A stretch of DNA of 64,000 bases from Marthasterias glacialis (GCA_911728455.2 OU452225.1:20060495-20124494); one strand, 5' to 3'; counted from the first letter of the stretch, positions 1 to 12,660 are shown. The notes: generated by a model from the letters alone, not told the origin. Program-made: numbers and translations.

Positions 1-329
1 CCTCATCGGCCTTTTTCTGAACATCTCAAATTGACCTCTAGTCTGGTCAGCCAAGTTCAAGTAAGTAGAAAAGCCATTGGCTGCCAGTTTGTCTGGAACA
101 TTTGGTGCTGTGGAAAAACTGCTCAAATTCCGCTGTGGAAGAACAAGTATAAGAGAGCTTATGTCTCTTGAATGATTTCCACTTTGTCTCACCTTGTGTT
201 GACATTCACATTCTATGCAACATGTCGAAGCCACAGGTCGAGTCTGATGACAATTCAGAGGACACTATTGGCCAAGGAACACCCGATGCTGAGGACAAAT
301 CCAACACCAATGGTGGTCCAGACGAGTGA
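1..329 (+). CDS. Candidate 3'-part of a host gene entering from the left edge (two exons, partial)
   Basis: Bases 1-60 are open in frame 1 (reads PHRPFSEHLK...VSQVQ) and stop exactly at a consensus splice donor, CAA|GTAAGT. A candidate acceptor CCACAG ends at 236. The following stretch 237-325 is open in the phase-compatible frame and encodes a very acidic, polar segment (begins VESDDNSED, then GQGTPDAEDKSN). It either ends at the in-frame TGA 327-329, giving a C-terminus ...GGPDE, or is spliced again at the good donor GTGAGT at 326. An ATG at 222 in the same frame would alternatively make this a first coding exon. No family is recognised. The evidence is splice signals plus phase agreement only, so this is a moderate-to-low confidence gene fragment. 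Confidence 0.4.
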
Positions 330-940
330 GTCATGCCCAACATCGTCAGAGCCCACCTCTGAGCAGTGAACAGCACGCACACTTGGGAGTTTGAGCGAGT
401 GTTTCAGGGCCTGTCTGCCAAAACTGGGACCCATCCCCAAGCCCTAGTGGTGGGTACCATGGAGCTGGGAGGAAACGGTTGTTAAGCAGTGTTCATGGTG
501 GATGTAACAGGGCCCAGAAACAGGTCGTGTTTGCCCCTTTGCTCTTCTTTGAGATAAGTCGTCCTGGCATGAGAGGATTTCTGGTTTTATACTTACCAGG
601 ATGACTCCCTTGTTGTTGTTGGCCTGTTCCTTCTAATACACTGGTCAAGACCAAAGACTGGATAGAGTCTCCTTTCCAACTAATGGAACTGCCAGCACTC
701 AGGGCCTCTTGCAGCTTGGAGTGCCGAGTGGGAGGCTGATGCAGTGGCAGGATAGTGTCACAGGTACAGTCCCCTGAGGAATTGGCTCTTCCTGAGGGGA
801 GGACATTTCCCCGTTACAGACAGACTCATTCCTTGCCGATCATTTCACCATTTTATTTTTTTAAATGTTAATAAGAAATCTTCCTCAATATTGGTGTAGA
901 GCACGCAACCAACGGAGCTGGCGGAAAAGTGTGTGCCATA
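330..940. other. No gene seen
   Basis: Non-coding by inspection. It is 3'-UTR or intron of the left-edge gene if that call is right. No convincing ORF, repeat or RNA structure was found. Confidence 0.4.
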
Positions 941-1719
941 ACTTGAAGACAACGTGGCACTCATGCAGAGAGAGGCATTGTGGGTAGATCAGCAGGAAGC
1001 ACTATTGTGTGTAAATCTTAGAATTATTGTACCTGTGGGTAGGGAAGTATACATGAGTAGTAGCTCTACAGGTAAGTAGAGTGACGTAGACACAATGTTT
1101 ACTTTACCGGCAAAAACTACCACATCAAAGTAACTGTATATACCAATCAAAAGTTTAACATCACAAATAGTAATTCATAGTATGCAGTTCTTGATTTGAA
1201 TCTGACGAGATTGATTAACATTCATTTCAAAAAGGAACACATAATCTTTTAATTAAAAATAACAAATATCAAATATAAGTACACCATTGCAAGTATTTTA
1301 ATTCAATCAGTTTTATCAGTATTTTGCCAATATCATCCTGGTAAGGTTAGTCTAAAGCAGGGCCACCACGAGCAGGTCCCAGGATACCAGCCCCACACGC
1401 TTTCAAGATCGTCAGAGCCATTACACCCACCTTTCGGCAGGGTCCGGTCCGCCACCCCAAGGCGAACCCCAAGGCAGTCCCCTACCATACTAACGCGGTC
1501 CACTAGCCCCACGGCCAAGACTAGGGACTACTGCCGTTTGCCAACCATTTGTGATCACACCAGAACCATGCTCCCCCGGTAGAGCAGCCTGATGCACCTT
1601 TAAGATCAACATCCAGCTATCACCCTGGCCGGCAGTAGGACCCCACATGCCACGTGCAAGTGTCCAGGTCCCTTTAATATTTCGGAATTTCCCGTGTTTA
1701 CCTCCATTGATTCCGAATC

Positions 1720-1868
1720 AAATCTCCGCACTTCCAATCGAATCTCCGCACTACCAATCGAATCTCCGCACTACCAATCGAATCTCCGCACCACCAATCG
1801 AATCTCCGCACCACCAATCGAATCTCCGCACCACCAATCGAATCTCCGCACCACCAATCGCATCTCCA
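1720..1868 (+). repeat. 20-bp CCAAT minisatellite, short array
   Basis: About seven units of a 20-bp repeat with consensus AATCTCCGCACCACCAATCG. Every unit carries CCAAT. The unit has no stop in several frames, so open frames across it on both strands are an artefact of the repeat. The same satellite is hugely longer in duplication copy 2 (5383-6763). Confidence 0.95.
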
Positions 1869-3341
1869 CATCTCCAAGGCTCTATGATCTCCAAATTCAT
1901 AGTTCAAAAAACGCATATGTGCTTGCTTGCAATGGTGTACTTATTTACAAGATGTTAACTGTATAGTGCTGCAAAAACAGCCCACTATACGACGACAACA
2001 GAAAACATCAAATCAACACATCTAGAAAATCTTACAGTTGAAGACAACAAACTGCTTGGTTGTCCATCATTCATGACCTCTAGATGAACTGCTAGGATGT
2101 CTTGATGATACTGATGTTTACATATGCGTTGCTCTCCTTTATACCCTGTAGCCTGCAAGATGTCAGTAGAGGTGATTCCCTCTGCACTTGACTTCAGGGA
2201 ACAGCTAGCTACATCTCTGGCTCTGAAAAGTCAAATTTACAGATACAAAATTGTATGCAAGCCAACAATCCCTTGCAGGGGTGCATTAAAAACTGGCAAG
2301 GACCCCCTCCACCAGTGATATCAGTTTTCCTTTACCTTGTGAAACTTATCACTGTTTATTTTTAATTTGATTTTTAAACCAGTACTTTACTATCCTTTGT
2401 CTTTGTTAAAAGTATACTATAGTAGATTATACTGCAAGAGTTTGAGAAGTAACTTTTTTTAAGCTAAAAAAAGTGTTTTTCTTCTTGTTTTATTATCTAT
2501 ACAGGGGAGGTATAAGAGTGGAATATTTTGAGCTTCAAGATGACTCCATCTCCTGAACAGGAGATTCCAATAGTTAGGGCAATGTTAAAGCATAGTCAAT
2601 AAAATGTTGGTTTTTCAAATCAATCATCACTCTAAAAAGTATTACATTGATTTTATGCGCCTTTTGAAAGCTGCTGGAAAAGGAAGGGAAAACATTTTAA
2701 TAAAAAAAGGTGTTTTTATTCTTGCCTTTACATCTTAAAGGTGCTCCAATGTCCAACTTTTACATTTTCTGTTGTGTTTAAACTGTTTATCTCACTTTTT
2801 GTGTACCTGGTTTTGCTTGAAGGAGCTTCTGAAGCATCAATGTTTACATGAATATAAGTAGTTGGTTTTAATTTTTAAAGGTTCAAATGATTTCCCAAAA
2901 TTCACATAATTTACTTTTTTTTCTACAAGATTCATACAAAGAGGAGTGCAGCTCCTAAATCTTGAATATTCTACTTGTTGATAAGTAGATGTCTTTGGAG
3001 TTGATAAGCCTTTCTGCAATAAAAACAAATTGCAACAACATCGCCCCGCCCCCCCCCCCCCCCCCCAATTTTTGTCATAACAGTGGGGGAAGTTCATGCA
3101 AAGCAAGAAGAAAAATTAAACACTTTTCTTTTAGAAATTGATATAAACTTGATGTTTTTAACTGTGTAAAATTTCAGGCAAACCAACCCCTCTATATGCC
3201 CCTCTTAACCAGAGAGTCCCCATACACCTATGTGCATTCTGCACAGTTATTACAGAGCTCCATTTGGGAACAGGGAAAAAAATTCAAATTATACTTTTGG
3301 GAAATTCACCTTTTACTGGAGATTGCAGCTCCTTTATTATA

Positions 3342-3655
3342 GGCTGGTCTTGGACATCTACTTGTTGACGGGTAGATGTCTTTGGAGATGCTACCCTTAT
3401 GTCATAAGCTGGTCTTGGACATCTACTTGTTGACGGGTAGATGTCTTTGGAGATGCTAACCTTATGTCATAAGCTGGTCTTGGACATCTACTTGTTGACG
3501 GGTAGATGTCTTTGGAGATGCTAACCTTATGTCATAAGTTGGTCTTGGACATCTACTTGTTGACGGGTAGATGTCTTTGGAGATGCTAATCTTATGTCAT
3601 AGGCTGGTCTTGGACATCTACTTGTTGATGGGTAGATGTCTTTGGAGATGCTAAC
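3342..3655 (+). repeat. 65-bp tandem array, five hairpin-forming units
   Basis: Five head-to-tail copies of a 65-bp unit running from CTGGTCTTGG to TTATGTCATAAG. Each unit contains the inverted repeat GACATCTAC / GTAGATGTC with a 10-base loop TTGTTGACGG, so each can form a 9-bp stem. Copies are nearly identical apart from one or two bases. The matching array in copy 2 has seven units. Confidence 0.93.
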
Positions 3656-4267
3656 CCTGACTGCAACACAAACAAACCGCACAAATTTGCATCAATTACC
3701 ATTGAAGAACATTACTCATCAGTAAAATAGTTAGGTTCAGATAACTTGCTATTACCTTTAGGACTTTGTGATACTTTCAATCAAAGTGAAGAAAACCAAC
3801 CCAGAAATTAAAACTGCAAACAAACTGTTTGAGGAAACTTACGCATACAAGGATCAATTTGGATGCTGCAATCAAAATAAGCAACTGTAATTCTGGGGGA
3901 CGCAAACAACTGCAACAGTTCCCTTGAGGATTGTTGCTGATATAAACTTTATTTTTAGTGAGCTCTCCCAGAATGGGACTACTCTAGCAATTATTTAATG
4001 GCATGTAAAATTTAAATTACTAAAAGTTAGGAATCCGTCTTGATACTTGTGTGTTCGTGAAGATGCATTCCCAAAATCTTTCAAATCTAACCAAAATTAA
4101 ACAACCACCCAACCTGTCAACTCTAAAATGATTGCCAAACATACAGACATATTTGAATACATTTTAAATGCTACAAGAAATCATCACGTGATAAACGACA
4201 TGGGAAACAAACTGACTGGGTCAGTTTAATACAATTTTTTGGTGAACAAAGACAAAAGACTATAACG

Positions 4268-4328
4268 GGTTCTGAACCTGCAACCTCCGGATTAACGCGC
4301 CAGCACTCAACCAACTGAGCTATCTAGC
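4268..4328 (-). repeat. tRNA-derived (SINE-head-like) segment
   Basis: On the minus strand this reads like a tRNA gene body. It has an A-box-like TAGCTCAGTTGG (complement of 4311-4322) and a B-box-like GGTTCAGAACC (complement of 4269-4279) at normal spacing. The anticodon arm does not pair cleanly, so it is a tRNA-derived repeat or tRNA pseudogene rather than a working tRNA. A copy lies in the second duplication unit. Confidence 0.55.
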
Positions 4329-5382
4329 ACCATGATGGCAGTCTCCCTATCTTGTCAATATCTTTGTTTGAGGGTGCCAATAAGAAGCCAAGTAAAATGA
4401 CTGATACTAACTTCAGTTGAAACCACACCAACAATTGACGTTCTGCACAATTTCTAGAGAGCTTTACTTGGGACCAGGTGTTAATTTTTGTGCCTTTCGG
4501 AATTCACCTTTTACTGTAGAGTGCGGCTCCTATATCTTAGGTTAGTCTTGGACATCTACTTGTTGATGGGTAGACGTCTAGTTTGGAGATGGTAAGCCTT
4601 TCTGCAACACAAACAAATCACACAAGTTGAAACATTTAGTGTTTGAAAACAATATCCATCAGCAAAACAGTTAGGTTTACAGTTAAGAAAAAGAGGAAGA
4701 CAACGTGTCACTCATTGTGGATAGATTAGTGGGGGCGCTATTGTGTGTAAATCTTAGCGGTGTTGTACCTGTGGGTAGGGAAGTATGCATAAGTAGTGGA
4801 TCTACAGGTAAGTAGAGTGACGTAGACACAATGTATACTTTAAAGGCAAAAACTACCACATCAAAGTAACTGTATATACCACTGATAAAGTTTAACATCA
4901 CAAATAGTAATTCAGAATATGCAGTTTCTGATTTGATTCTGACGTGATTGATTAACAGTCATTTCAAATAGGAAAATAATCTTGTAATTAAAAATAACAA
5001 ATATTTTAGAAGTACACCAATTGCAAGCATTTTATTTCAATCAGTTTTATCAGCGTTTTGCCAATATCATACTGGTAAGGTAAGTCTAAAGCAGGGCCAC
5101 CATGAGCAGGTCCCAGGATAACAGCCATTTAACCCACCTTTCGGCAGGGTCCGGTCCACCACCCCAAGGCAGAACCCCAAGGCAGTCCCCTAGTGTAGTA
5201 AAAATGCGGTCCCATTAACCCACGGCCAAGACTAGGGACTACTGCCGTTTGCCAACCATGATGCTTCTAGAAGATCCACATCCAGCTGTCACCCTTGCCG
5301 GCAGTAGGACCCCGCATGCCAAGTGGAAGTGTCAAGTCTCTTTAACTTTTCGAATTTTCCGTATTTACCACCAATAATTCTG

Positions 5383-6763
5383 AATCAAATCTCTGCACCA
5401 CCAATCGAATCTCCGTACTAACCAATCAAATCTCCGCACCACAAATCAAATCTCCGCACCACCAATCGAATCTCTGCACCACCAATCGAATCTCCGTACT
5501 AACCAATCGAATCTTTGCACCACAAATCAAATTTCCAGACCACCAGTCGAATCTTCGCATCACCAATCGAACCTCCCACCCACCAATCGACTTTCTGCAC
5601 AACCAATCAAATCTCCGCACCACCAATGGAATCTCCGCACCACCAATCGATCCTCCGCACCACCAATCGAATCTCCGCACCACCAATCGAATCTCCGCAC
5701 CACCAATCGAATCTCCGCACCACCAATCGAATCTCCCCACCACCAATGGAATCTCCCCACCACCAATCGAATCTCTGCACCACCAATCGACCCTCCGCAC
5801 CACCAATCGAATCTCCGCCCCACCAATTAAATCTCCGCACCACCAATCAAATCTCCGGACCACCAATCGAACCTCCCCACCACCAATCGAATCTCCCCAC
5901 CACCAATCGAATCTCTGCACCACCAATCGACCCTCCGCACCACCAATCGCATCTCCGCACCACCAATCAAATCTCCGCCCCACCAATCATACCGCCGCAC
6001 CACCAATCGAACCTCCGCACCACCAATCGAACCTCCGCACCACCAATCAAATCTCCGCACCACCAATCGAACCTCCGCACCACCAATCAAATCTCCGCAC
6101 CACCAATCGAACCTCTGCACCACCAATCAAATCTACTCACCACCAATCGAATCTCCCCGCACCACCAATCGAATCTCCGCACCACAAATCGAATCTCTGC
6201 ACCACCAATCGAACCTCCGCACCACCAATGGAATCTCCCCCTGACCAATCGAATCTCCAAACCGCCAATCGAACCTCCGCACCACCAATCAAATCTCTGC
6301 ACCACCAATCGAACCTCCGCACCACCAATCGAATCTCCGCACCACCAATCGAACCTCCGCACCACCAATTGAATCTCCACACCACCAATCGAATCTCCGC
6401 ACCACCAATCAAATCTCCGCACCACCAATCGAATCTCCCCACCACCAATCGAATCTCTGCACCACCAATCGACCCTCCGCACCACCAGTTGAATCTCCGC
6501 ACCACCAATCGAACCTCCACACCACAAATCAAATCTCTGCACCACCAATCGAATCTCCGCACCACCAATCAAACCTCCGCACCACCAATCAAATCTACGC
6601 ACCACCAATCGATATCTCCGCACCACCAATCGAATCTCCGCACCACCAATCGAATTTCCACACTACCAATCGAATCTCCGCACCACCAATCGAACCTCCG
6701 CACCACCAATCAAATCTACGCACCACCAATCGAACCTACGCACCACCAATCAAATATACGCAC
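5383..6763 (+). repeat. 20-bp CCAAT minisatellite, long array (~69 units)
   Basis: About 69 tandem units of the 20-bp repeat seen at 1720-1868, with variants such as AACCTCCGC, ACCCTCCGC, AATCTCTGC and ATCAAATC. There is visible higher-order shuffling: blocks such as the 5751-5810 pattern recur near 5881-5940 and 6431-6480. A few units carry 1-2 base slips, for example near 6155 and 6610, which shift the long open frames. The frames on both strands (repeats of QSNLRTTNRISAPPIESPHH or its antisense) are repeat artefacts. Confidence 0.95.
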
Positions 6764-8239
6764 TTCCAAGGCTCTAGCATCTCCAAATTCATAGTTCAAA
6801 AAACGCGTATGTGCTTCGTATGTGCTTGCTTGCAATGGTGTACTTCTTTACAAGATTTTAACTGTGTAGTGCTGCAAAAACAGCCCACTATACGACGACA
6901 ACTGAAAACATCAAACTAACACATCTAGAATATCTTACAATTGAAGACAACAAACTGCTTGGTTGTCCATCATTCATGACCTCTAGATGAACTTCTAGGA
7001 TGTCTTGATGATACTGATGTTTACATATGCGTTGCTCTCCTTTATACCCTGTAGCCTGCAAGATGTCAGTAGAGGTGATTCACTCTGCACTTGACTTCAG
7101 GGAACAGTTAGCCACATCTCTGGCTCTGAAAGGTCAAATTTATAGATACAAAATTGTATGCAAGCCAACAAATTCAATGAGCAAAATCCCTTGCAGGGGT
7201 GATTAAAAACTGACAAGGACCCCCTCCACCAGTGATATCAGTTTTCCTTCACAGTGTGAAAAGTCATCATTGTTTATTTTTAACTTGATTTTTAAACCAG
7301 TACTTTACTATCCTTTATCTTCATTAAAAGTATATTATAGTAGATTATACTGTGAGGAAGTTTGAAAGGTAACTTTTTTGTCAAGCTACAAACATTTTGT
7401 TCTCTTTTTTATTATCTATGCAGGGGAGGTATTTGAGTGGAATATTTTGAGCTTCAAGATGTCTCCATCTCCTGATCAGGAGATTCCAATAGTTAGGGCA
7501 ATGTTAAACATGGTCAATAAAATATTGTTGGTTTTTCAAACCAATCATCACTCTAAAAAGTATTACATTGATTTTATGCGGAGGGGGATAATATTTTACT
7601 TTAAAAAAGTGCTTTTATTGTTGCCTTTACATCTTAAAGGTGCTCCAATGTTCAACTTTTACATTTTCTGTTGTGTTTAAACTGTTTATCTCACTTGTTG
7701 TGCACCTGGTTTTGGTTGAAGGAGGACATAACTTATGTCAATATTTATATAAGTACAAGTATTCGGTTTTTAATTTTTAAAGGTTCAAATGATTTCCCTA
7801 GAAGTATTATTACATAATTTACATTTTTTAAAACAAGATACATACAAAGAAGAGTGCAGCTCCAATATCTTAGGCTAATCTTGAATATTCTACTTGTTGA
7901 TGAGTAGATGTCTTTGGAGTTGATAAGCCTTTCTGCATTATAAACAAATTGCAACAACACCGCCTCCCCCCTCCCCATTATTTGGCATAACAGTGGGGGA
8001 AATTCGTGCAAAGCAAGAGGGAAAAAATAAGGACTTTTCTTTTAGAAATTGATGATTTAACTGTGTAAAATTTTGGGTAAACCAACCCCTCTATGCCCCT
8101 CTTAACCAGAGAGTCCCCATACACCTATGTGTATTCTGCACAGTTATTACAGAGCTCCATTTGGGACCAGGGGAAAATGTTAAAATTATACTGTTTGGAA
8201 ATTCACCTTTTACTGGAGATTGCAGCTACTTTATCATAG

Positions 8240-8685
8240 GCTGGTCTTGGACATCTACTTGTTGACGGGTAGATGTCTTTGGAGATGCTAACCTTATGTC
8301 ATAAGCTGGTCTTGGAGATGTACTTGTTGACGGGTAGATGTCTTTGGAGATGCTAACCTTATGTCATAAGCTGGTCTTGGACATCTACTTGTTGACGGGT
8401 AGATGTCTTTGGAGATGCTAACCTTATGTCATAAGCTGGTCTTGGACATCTACTTGTTGACGGGTAGATGTCTTTGGAGATGCTAACCTTATGTTATAGG
8501 CTGGTCTTGGACATCTACTTGTTGACGGGTAGATGTCTTTGGAGATGCTAACTGTATGTCATAAGCTGGTCTTGGACATCTACTTGTTGACGGGTAGATG
8601 TCTTCGGAGATGCTAACCTTATGTCATAGGCTGGTCTTGGACATCTACTTGTTGATGGGTAGATGTCTTTGGAGATGCTAACCCT
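8240..8685 (+). repeat. 65-bp tandem array, seven hairpin-forming units
   Basis: Seven copies of the same 65-bp unit as at 3342-3655. The GACATCTAC/GTAGATGTC arms are intact in most copies; the second copy has a changed left arm (GGAGATGTAC). The array is bounded on the left by GATTGCAGCT and on the right by CCCTGACTGCAACACAAAC, as in copy 1. Confidence 0.93.
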
Positions 8686-9049
8686 GACTGCAACACAAAC
8701 AAACCACACAAATTTGCATCAATTACCATTGAAGAACATTACTCATCAGTAAAATAGTTAGGTTCAGATAACTTTGCTTTTACCTTTAGGACTTTGTTAT
8801 ACTTTCAATCAAAAAGAAGAAAACTAACCCAGAAAACAGCAAACAAAGTGTTTGAAGAAACTTACACATACAATGATCATTTTGGATGTTTCAATCAAAA
8901 TGAGCAACGGTAATTCTTGGGAATGTCAAATGCCTGAAACGGTTCTTTTGAGGATTGGTGCTGGTATGAACTTTATTTTTTCTCCGAGCTCTCTCAGAAC
9001 GAGACTAATCCAGCAATTATTAAATGGTGTGTAAAATTTAAATTATGGG

Positions 9050-9107
9050 TTTTGCACCTGCAACCTCCGGATTAACATGCCAGCATTCAACCAACTGAGC
9101 TATCTAG
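9050..9107 (-). repeat. tRNA-derived segment, second copy
   Basis: Counterpart of 4268-4328. The A-box-like part is conserved (CCAACTGAGCTA on the plus strand) while the B-box part is more degraded (GGGTTTTGCACC). It is a tRNA-like relic inside the duplicated unit. Confidence 0.5.
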
Positions 9108-10167
9108 CACCATGATGGCAGTCTCCCTATCTTGTCAATATCTTTGTTTGAGGGTGCCAATAAGAAGCCAAAACAATGACTGATACTAACTTCAGTTGAA
9201 ACCACACCAACAGTAGACATTCTGCACAATTTCTAGAGAGCTTTATTTGGGACCAGGTGTTAATTTTTGTGCCTTTCGGAATTCACCTTTTACTGTAGAG
9301 TGCAGTTCCTATATCTTAGGTTAGTCTTGGGCATCTACTTGTTGATGGGTAGACGTCTAGTTTGGAGATGCAAGCCTTTCTGCAACACAAACAAAACTAA
9401 GTTGAAACATAGTGTTTAAAAAACAATATCCATCAGCAAAACAGTTAGGTTCAGTTAAGTTCCTTTAAACTTCAGATTTTTCTGTACTTTCAATCAAAAA
9501 TAAATAAAGGCAAAACATTGAAAGCAGCAACAAAAGGATTGAAGAAACTCATGCACACCAGGATCATTTGGATTGTTGCAATCAAAATAAAAAACAGTAA
9601 TACAGGGGGGACGTCAATATCTGGTTCTCTTGAGGATTGCTGCTGGTTTGAACTTCATTTTCAAAAAGCTCTCTCTCAGAAAGAAACTAATATAACAATT
9701 GACATACCAAAAATTAAGTTACCAAAAGCTAAGAATTCGTATTGATATATTTTGTGTTTAACATAAAGCATCCTAAGGTACCTTCCCAAAATCTTTCAAA
9801 CCCAACAGAAAACCCCCAAAAACCGAGCCTGCCAGCTCTAAAATGATTGGCAAGTATACACTTTGAATGAATTGTAATGCTACAAGTTCAATCAATCAAG
9901 CAATCAAAAGATATTTATAAAGCGCCATAATCAAAAAGTTTGCTCTAAGGCGCTAATGAGGCACTAGAATGAAGAATAATTATTGATGGTATGCATCCTG
10001 AAACAGATGGGCTTGATATGACTGATATTAACTTCTGTTTCAACCAGACCAATAATAAACATTCTGCACAATTACTAGAGAGATTTATTTGGGACCATCT
10101 GCTAATAAATTATTGTAATTCTCTTTTTGGTAACTCACCTTTCACTGGAGAAGGCTGCTCCTACATC

Positions 10168-10480
10168 TTAGGCTGGTCTTGGACATCTACTTGTTGACTG
10201 GTAGATGTCTTTGGAGATGCTAAACCTGACTGGAGAGTGCAGCTCCTTTATCATAGGCTGGTCTTGGACATCTACTTGTTGACGGGTAGACGTCTTTGGA
10301 GATGCTATGCCTGACTGGAGAGTGCAGCTCCTTTATCATAGGCTGGTCTTGGACATCTTCTTGTTGACGGGTAGACGTCTTTGGAGATGCTATGCCTGAC
10401 TGGAGAGTGTAGCTCCTTTATCATAGGCTGGTCTTAGACATCTACTTGTTGACAGGTAGATGTCTCGTTTGGAAATGTTA
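10168..10480 (+). repeat. 85-bp variant of the hairpin unit, four copies
   Basis: Four copies with a period of exactly 85 bp (GGCTGG at 10171, 10256, 10341 and 10426). The core is that of the 65-bp unit, with CTGGAGAGTGCAGCTCCTTT added between cores. The inverted arms ACATCTAC/GTAGATGT persist with occasional changes. Three more 85-bp copies lie at about 10900-11135. Confidence 0.9.
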
Positions 10481-10899
10481 AGCCTGACTGCAACACAAAC
10501 AAAATACACAGTTGGCAACATTTAGAGTTTAAAAACATTATCCTCTGTCAGTTAAACAGTTGAGCTTAGATAAACTGTTTTTACTTTAGGATATTTTCTA
10601 TATCTTCAATGAAAGTGATGCAGAATGCCAACACTGGCAGCAGCAACAAAATGTTTGAAAGGAACTCATACAATTAAGGAATATTTGGATTGTTGCAATC
10701 AAAATAAGCAACAGTGATTTTGGGGTATCTTTGAATGAATTGTAACGCTTCAAGAAAATGATTGTTATTAACTTCTGCTTAAACAAGAGCAACAATTAAC
10801 ATTCTGCACAATTATTACAGAGCTCCATTTGGGACCAGGAGTAAATATTAAAAGTATACTTTGTGAATTCACCTTTTACTTGAGAGTGCAGCTCCTTTA

Positions 10900-11135
10900 G
10901 CACAGGCTGGTCTCTGACATCTACTTGTTGACGGGTAGGCAGCTTTGGAGATGCTGAGCCGGACTGGATAGTGCAGCTCCTTTCTCATAGGCTGGTCTTG
11001 GACATCTACTTGTTGATGGGTAGATGTCTTTGGAGATGCTAAGCCTGACTGGAGAGTGCAGCTCCTTTATTATAGGCTGGTCTTAGACATCTACTTGTTG
11101 ACGGGTAGATGTCTTTGGAGATGCTAAGCCCGACT
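10900..11135 (+). repeat. 85-bp hairpin unit, three copies
   Basis: GGCTGG at 10906, 10991 and 11075/76 marks three units of the 85-bp type. The first has a damaged right arm (GTAGGCAGC); the other two keep the ACATCTAC/GTAGATGT pair. Confidence 0.85.
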
Positions 11136-12660
11136 GCATTATGAAGATTCTAAGTGGCAATCTTGACTGCAACACAAACAAATTGCATCAAATTGCAACA
11201 TTTAGTGTGTACGAACATCAACCATCATAAAAACAGTTAGGCTCAGATAACTCACATTTACCTTCAGATTTATTTTTATATTTTTAACACAAAAACGTGA
11301 AGAAAACTGTAAGCATAACAACTGTTTGGAGGAACTCATGAGGGATAAGGATTATTTTGGTTGTTACAATCAAAATAATCAACAGTAAATCTGGGGGCCA
11401 TCAAATGCCTGTGACAGTTCTCTTGAGGATTGGTGCTGGTATGATTTCTAAGCTTTTTGGGAATTCACCTTTTACTGGAGAATGCAGCTCCTTTGTCACA
11501 GGCTGGTCTTGGACATCTACATGTTGATGGGTAGAAGTCTTTGGAGATGTTAAAGCCTGACTGCAACAAAAAAATTAAACAATATGCATCATGTAGTGTT
11601 TAAAAACATTACTGTTAGGTTCAGATAACTTGCTTTCACCTTTGCTTTTTCTTTTTAATTCTTTCAATAAAAAACACGACAAGAAAACTAGAAAACAGTA
11701 GAAAAAAAAACTGTTTGGAGGAACTTATGCAAACCTTGTTGCAATCAAAGTAAGCAACAGTAATTCTGGGGACGTCAAATGGCAGTGCCAGTTCTCTTGA
11801 GGATTGGTGCTGGTATAAACTCAGTGAGCTCTTTCTCAGAATGCACCTTATCTTGCAAATGAGGTAGCAACATTTAAACTACCCAAATAATTTGTATTTA
11901 TATTTGTTTATAACATGAAGCATCCTTAGGAACTTCAACTCTGGAATGATTGCCAAACAACATGCAAATAAATATCTTTCAATGAATTGTAATGCTACAA
12001 GGAAATGGCTGATAGTTCGAAATTCTGTGTAAACCGTACCACAGCAACAACATGCATTCTGCACAATTTCTCTACAGGGCTTCACTGTGGGCTCGCTTTT
12101 ATCATACATCTACTTGTTGACGGGTAGATCTGTTTGAAGATGCTAAACCTTTTCTGTAACATAACAAAATGCACAATTTGCAAAACTTAGTGTTCAAAAA
12201 CATTATCCAGTGTCAGTGTTTAAAAACATTTAGGTTCAGTTAAATTGCTTAAATTGATTTTTCGACATTCAGTCAAAAAGTAACGGAAGAATACCAACAC
12301 TGACAGCATCAACAAAATGTTTGAAGGAACTCATGCATTTTATAATTATTTGCAATGAAAAAAAAAAACAGTAATTTTTGGGGGACGTGAGTGCCTGTGA
12401 CAGTTCTCTTGTGGATTGGTGCTGGTTTGAACTTCATCATCAGTGAGCTCTCAGAATGAAACTAATCTTACAATTGACACACCACAAATTAAATTTCCAA
12501 ATTTTAAGAATTGGCATTGATGTATTCTTTGTACCATCCACAGGGACTTTCCCCAAATTACAGAAAAAACATTTTTACAGAAAAACCACAACCAAGACTT
12601 TAAACTCTGTAAAGATTGCCAAACAAAATACATAAATCTGTGAATAAATTGAAATTCTAC

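Larger units (their letters stand above)
943..4690. repeat. Segmental duplication, copy 1
   Basis: This block matches 4695-9455 in the same order and orientation. Anchors include GAAGACAACGTG at 943/4695, the GCAGGGCCACCA block near 1358/5090, the CTTTATACCCTGTAGCC block near 2138/7041, the hairpin-unit array at 3342/8240 and the tRNA-like segment at 4268/9050. The copies lie head to tail and differ mainly in minisatellite and array length plus scattered substitutions and indels, so they arose by tandem duplication. No protein-coding gene is apparent in either copy. Confidence 0.85.
4695..9455. repeat. Segmental duplication, copy 2
   Basis: Second copy of the unit at 943-4690, about 1 kb longer because of the expanded 20-bp minisatellite (about 1.38 kb here versus about 0.15 kb) and two extra 65-bp units. 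The flanking single-copy parts stay collinear, which gives a within-sequence comparison of how fast each repeat class changes length. Confidence 0.85.
9456..12660. repeat. Diverged higher-order modules: hairpin unit plus ~400-800 bp spacer
   Basis: The region is built of repeated modules. Each has one or more hairpin units, then a spacer with recurring landmarks in fixed order: CTGCAACACAAACAAA, CATTTAGTGTTTAAAAACATTA, CAGTTAGGTTCAGAT, CTTTCAATCAAAA, GATTGTTGCAATCAAAATAA and TCTTGAGGATTGGTGCTGGT. Module starts are near 9365, 10490, 11150, 11560 and 12130. The spacers following the arrays at 3655 and 8685 are the same sequence. No coding frame is conserved between modules, so this looks like a decayed tandem array. 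Confidence 0.75.

Noticed and set aside
5426..6794. Long repetitive open frames on both strands of the 20-bp satellite (up to 285 codons)
   Set aside because: A 20-bp unit without stops gives open frames on both strands; unit slips break them, there is no start context, and the short array at 1698-1958 behaves the same way.
1720..8685. CRISPR-like arrays
   Set aside because: Repeats are contiguous with no unique spacers, and the sequence is clearly eukaryotic.
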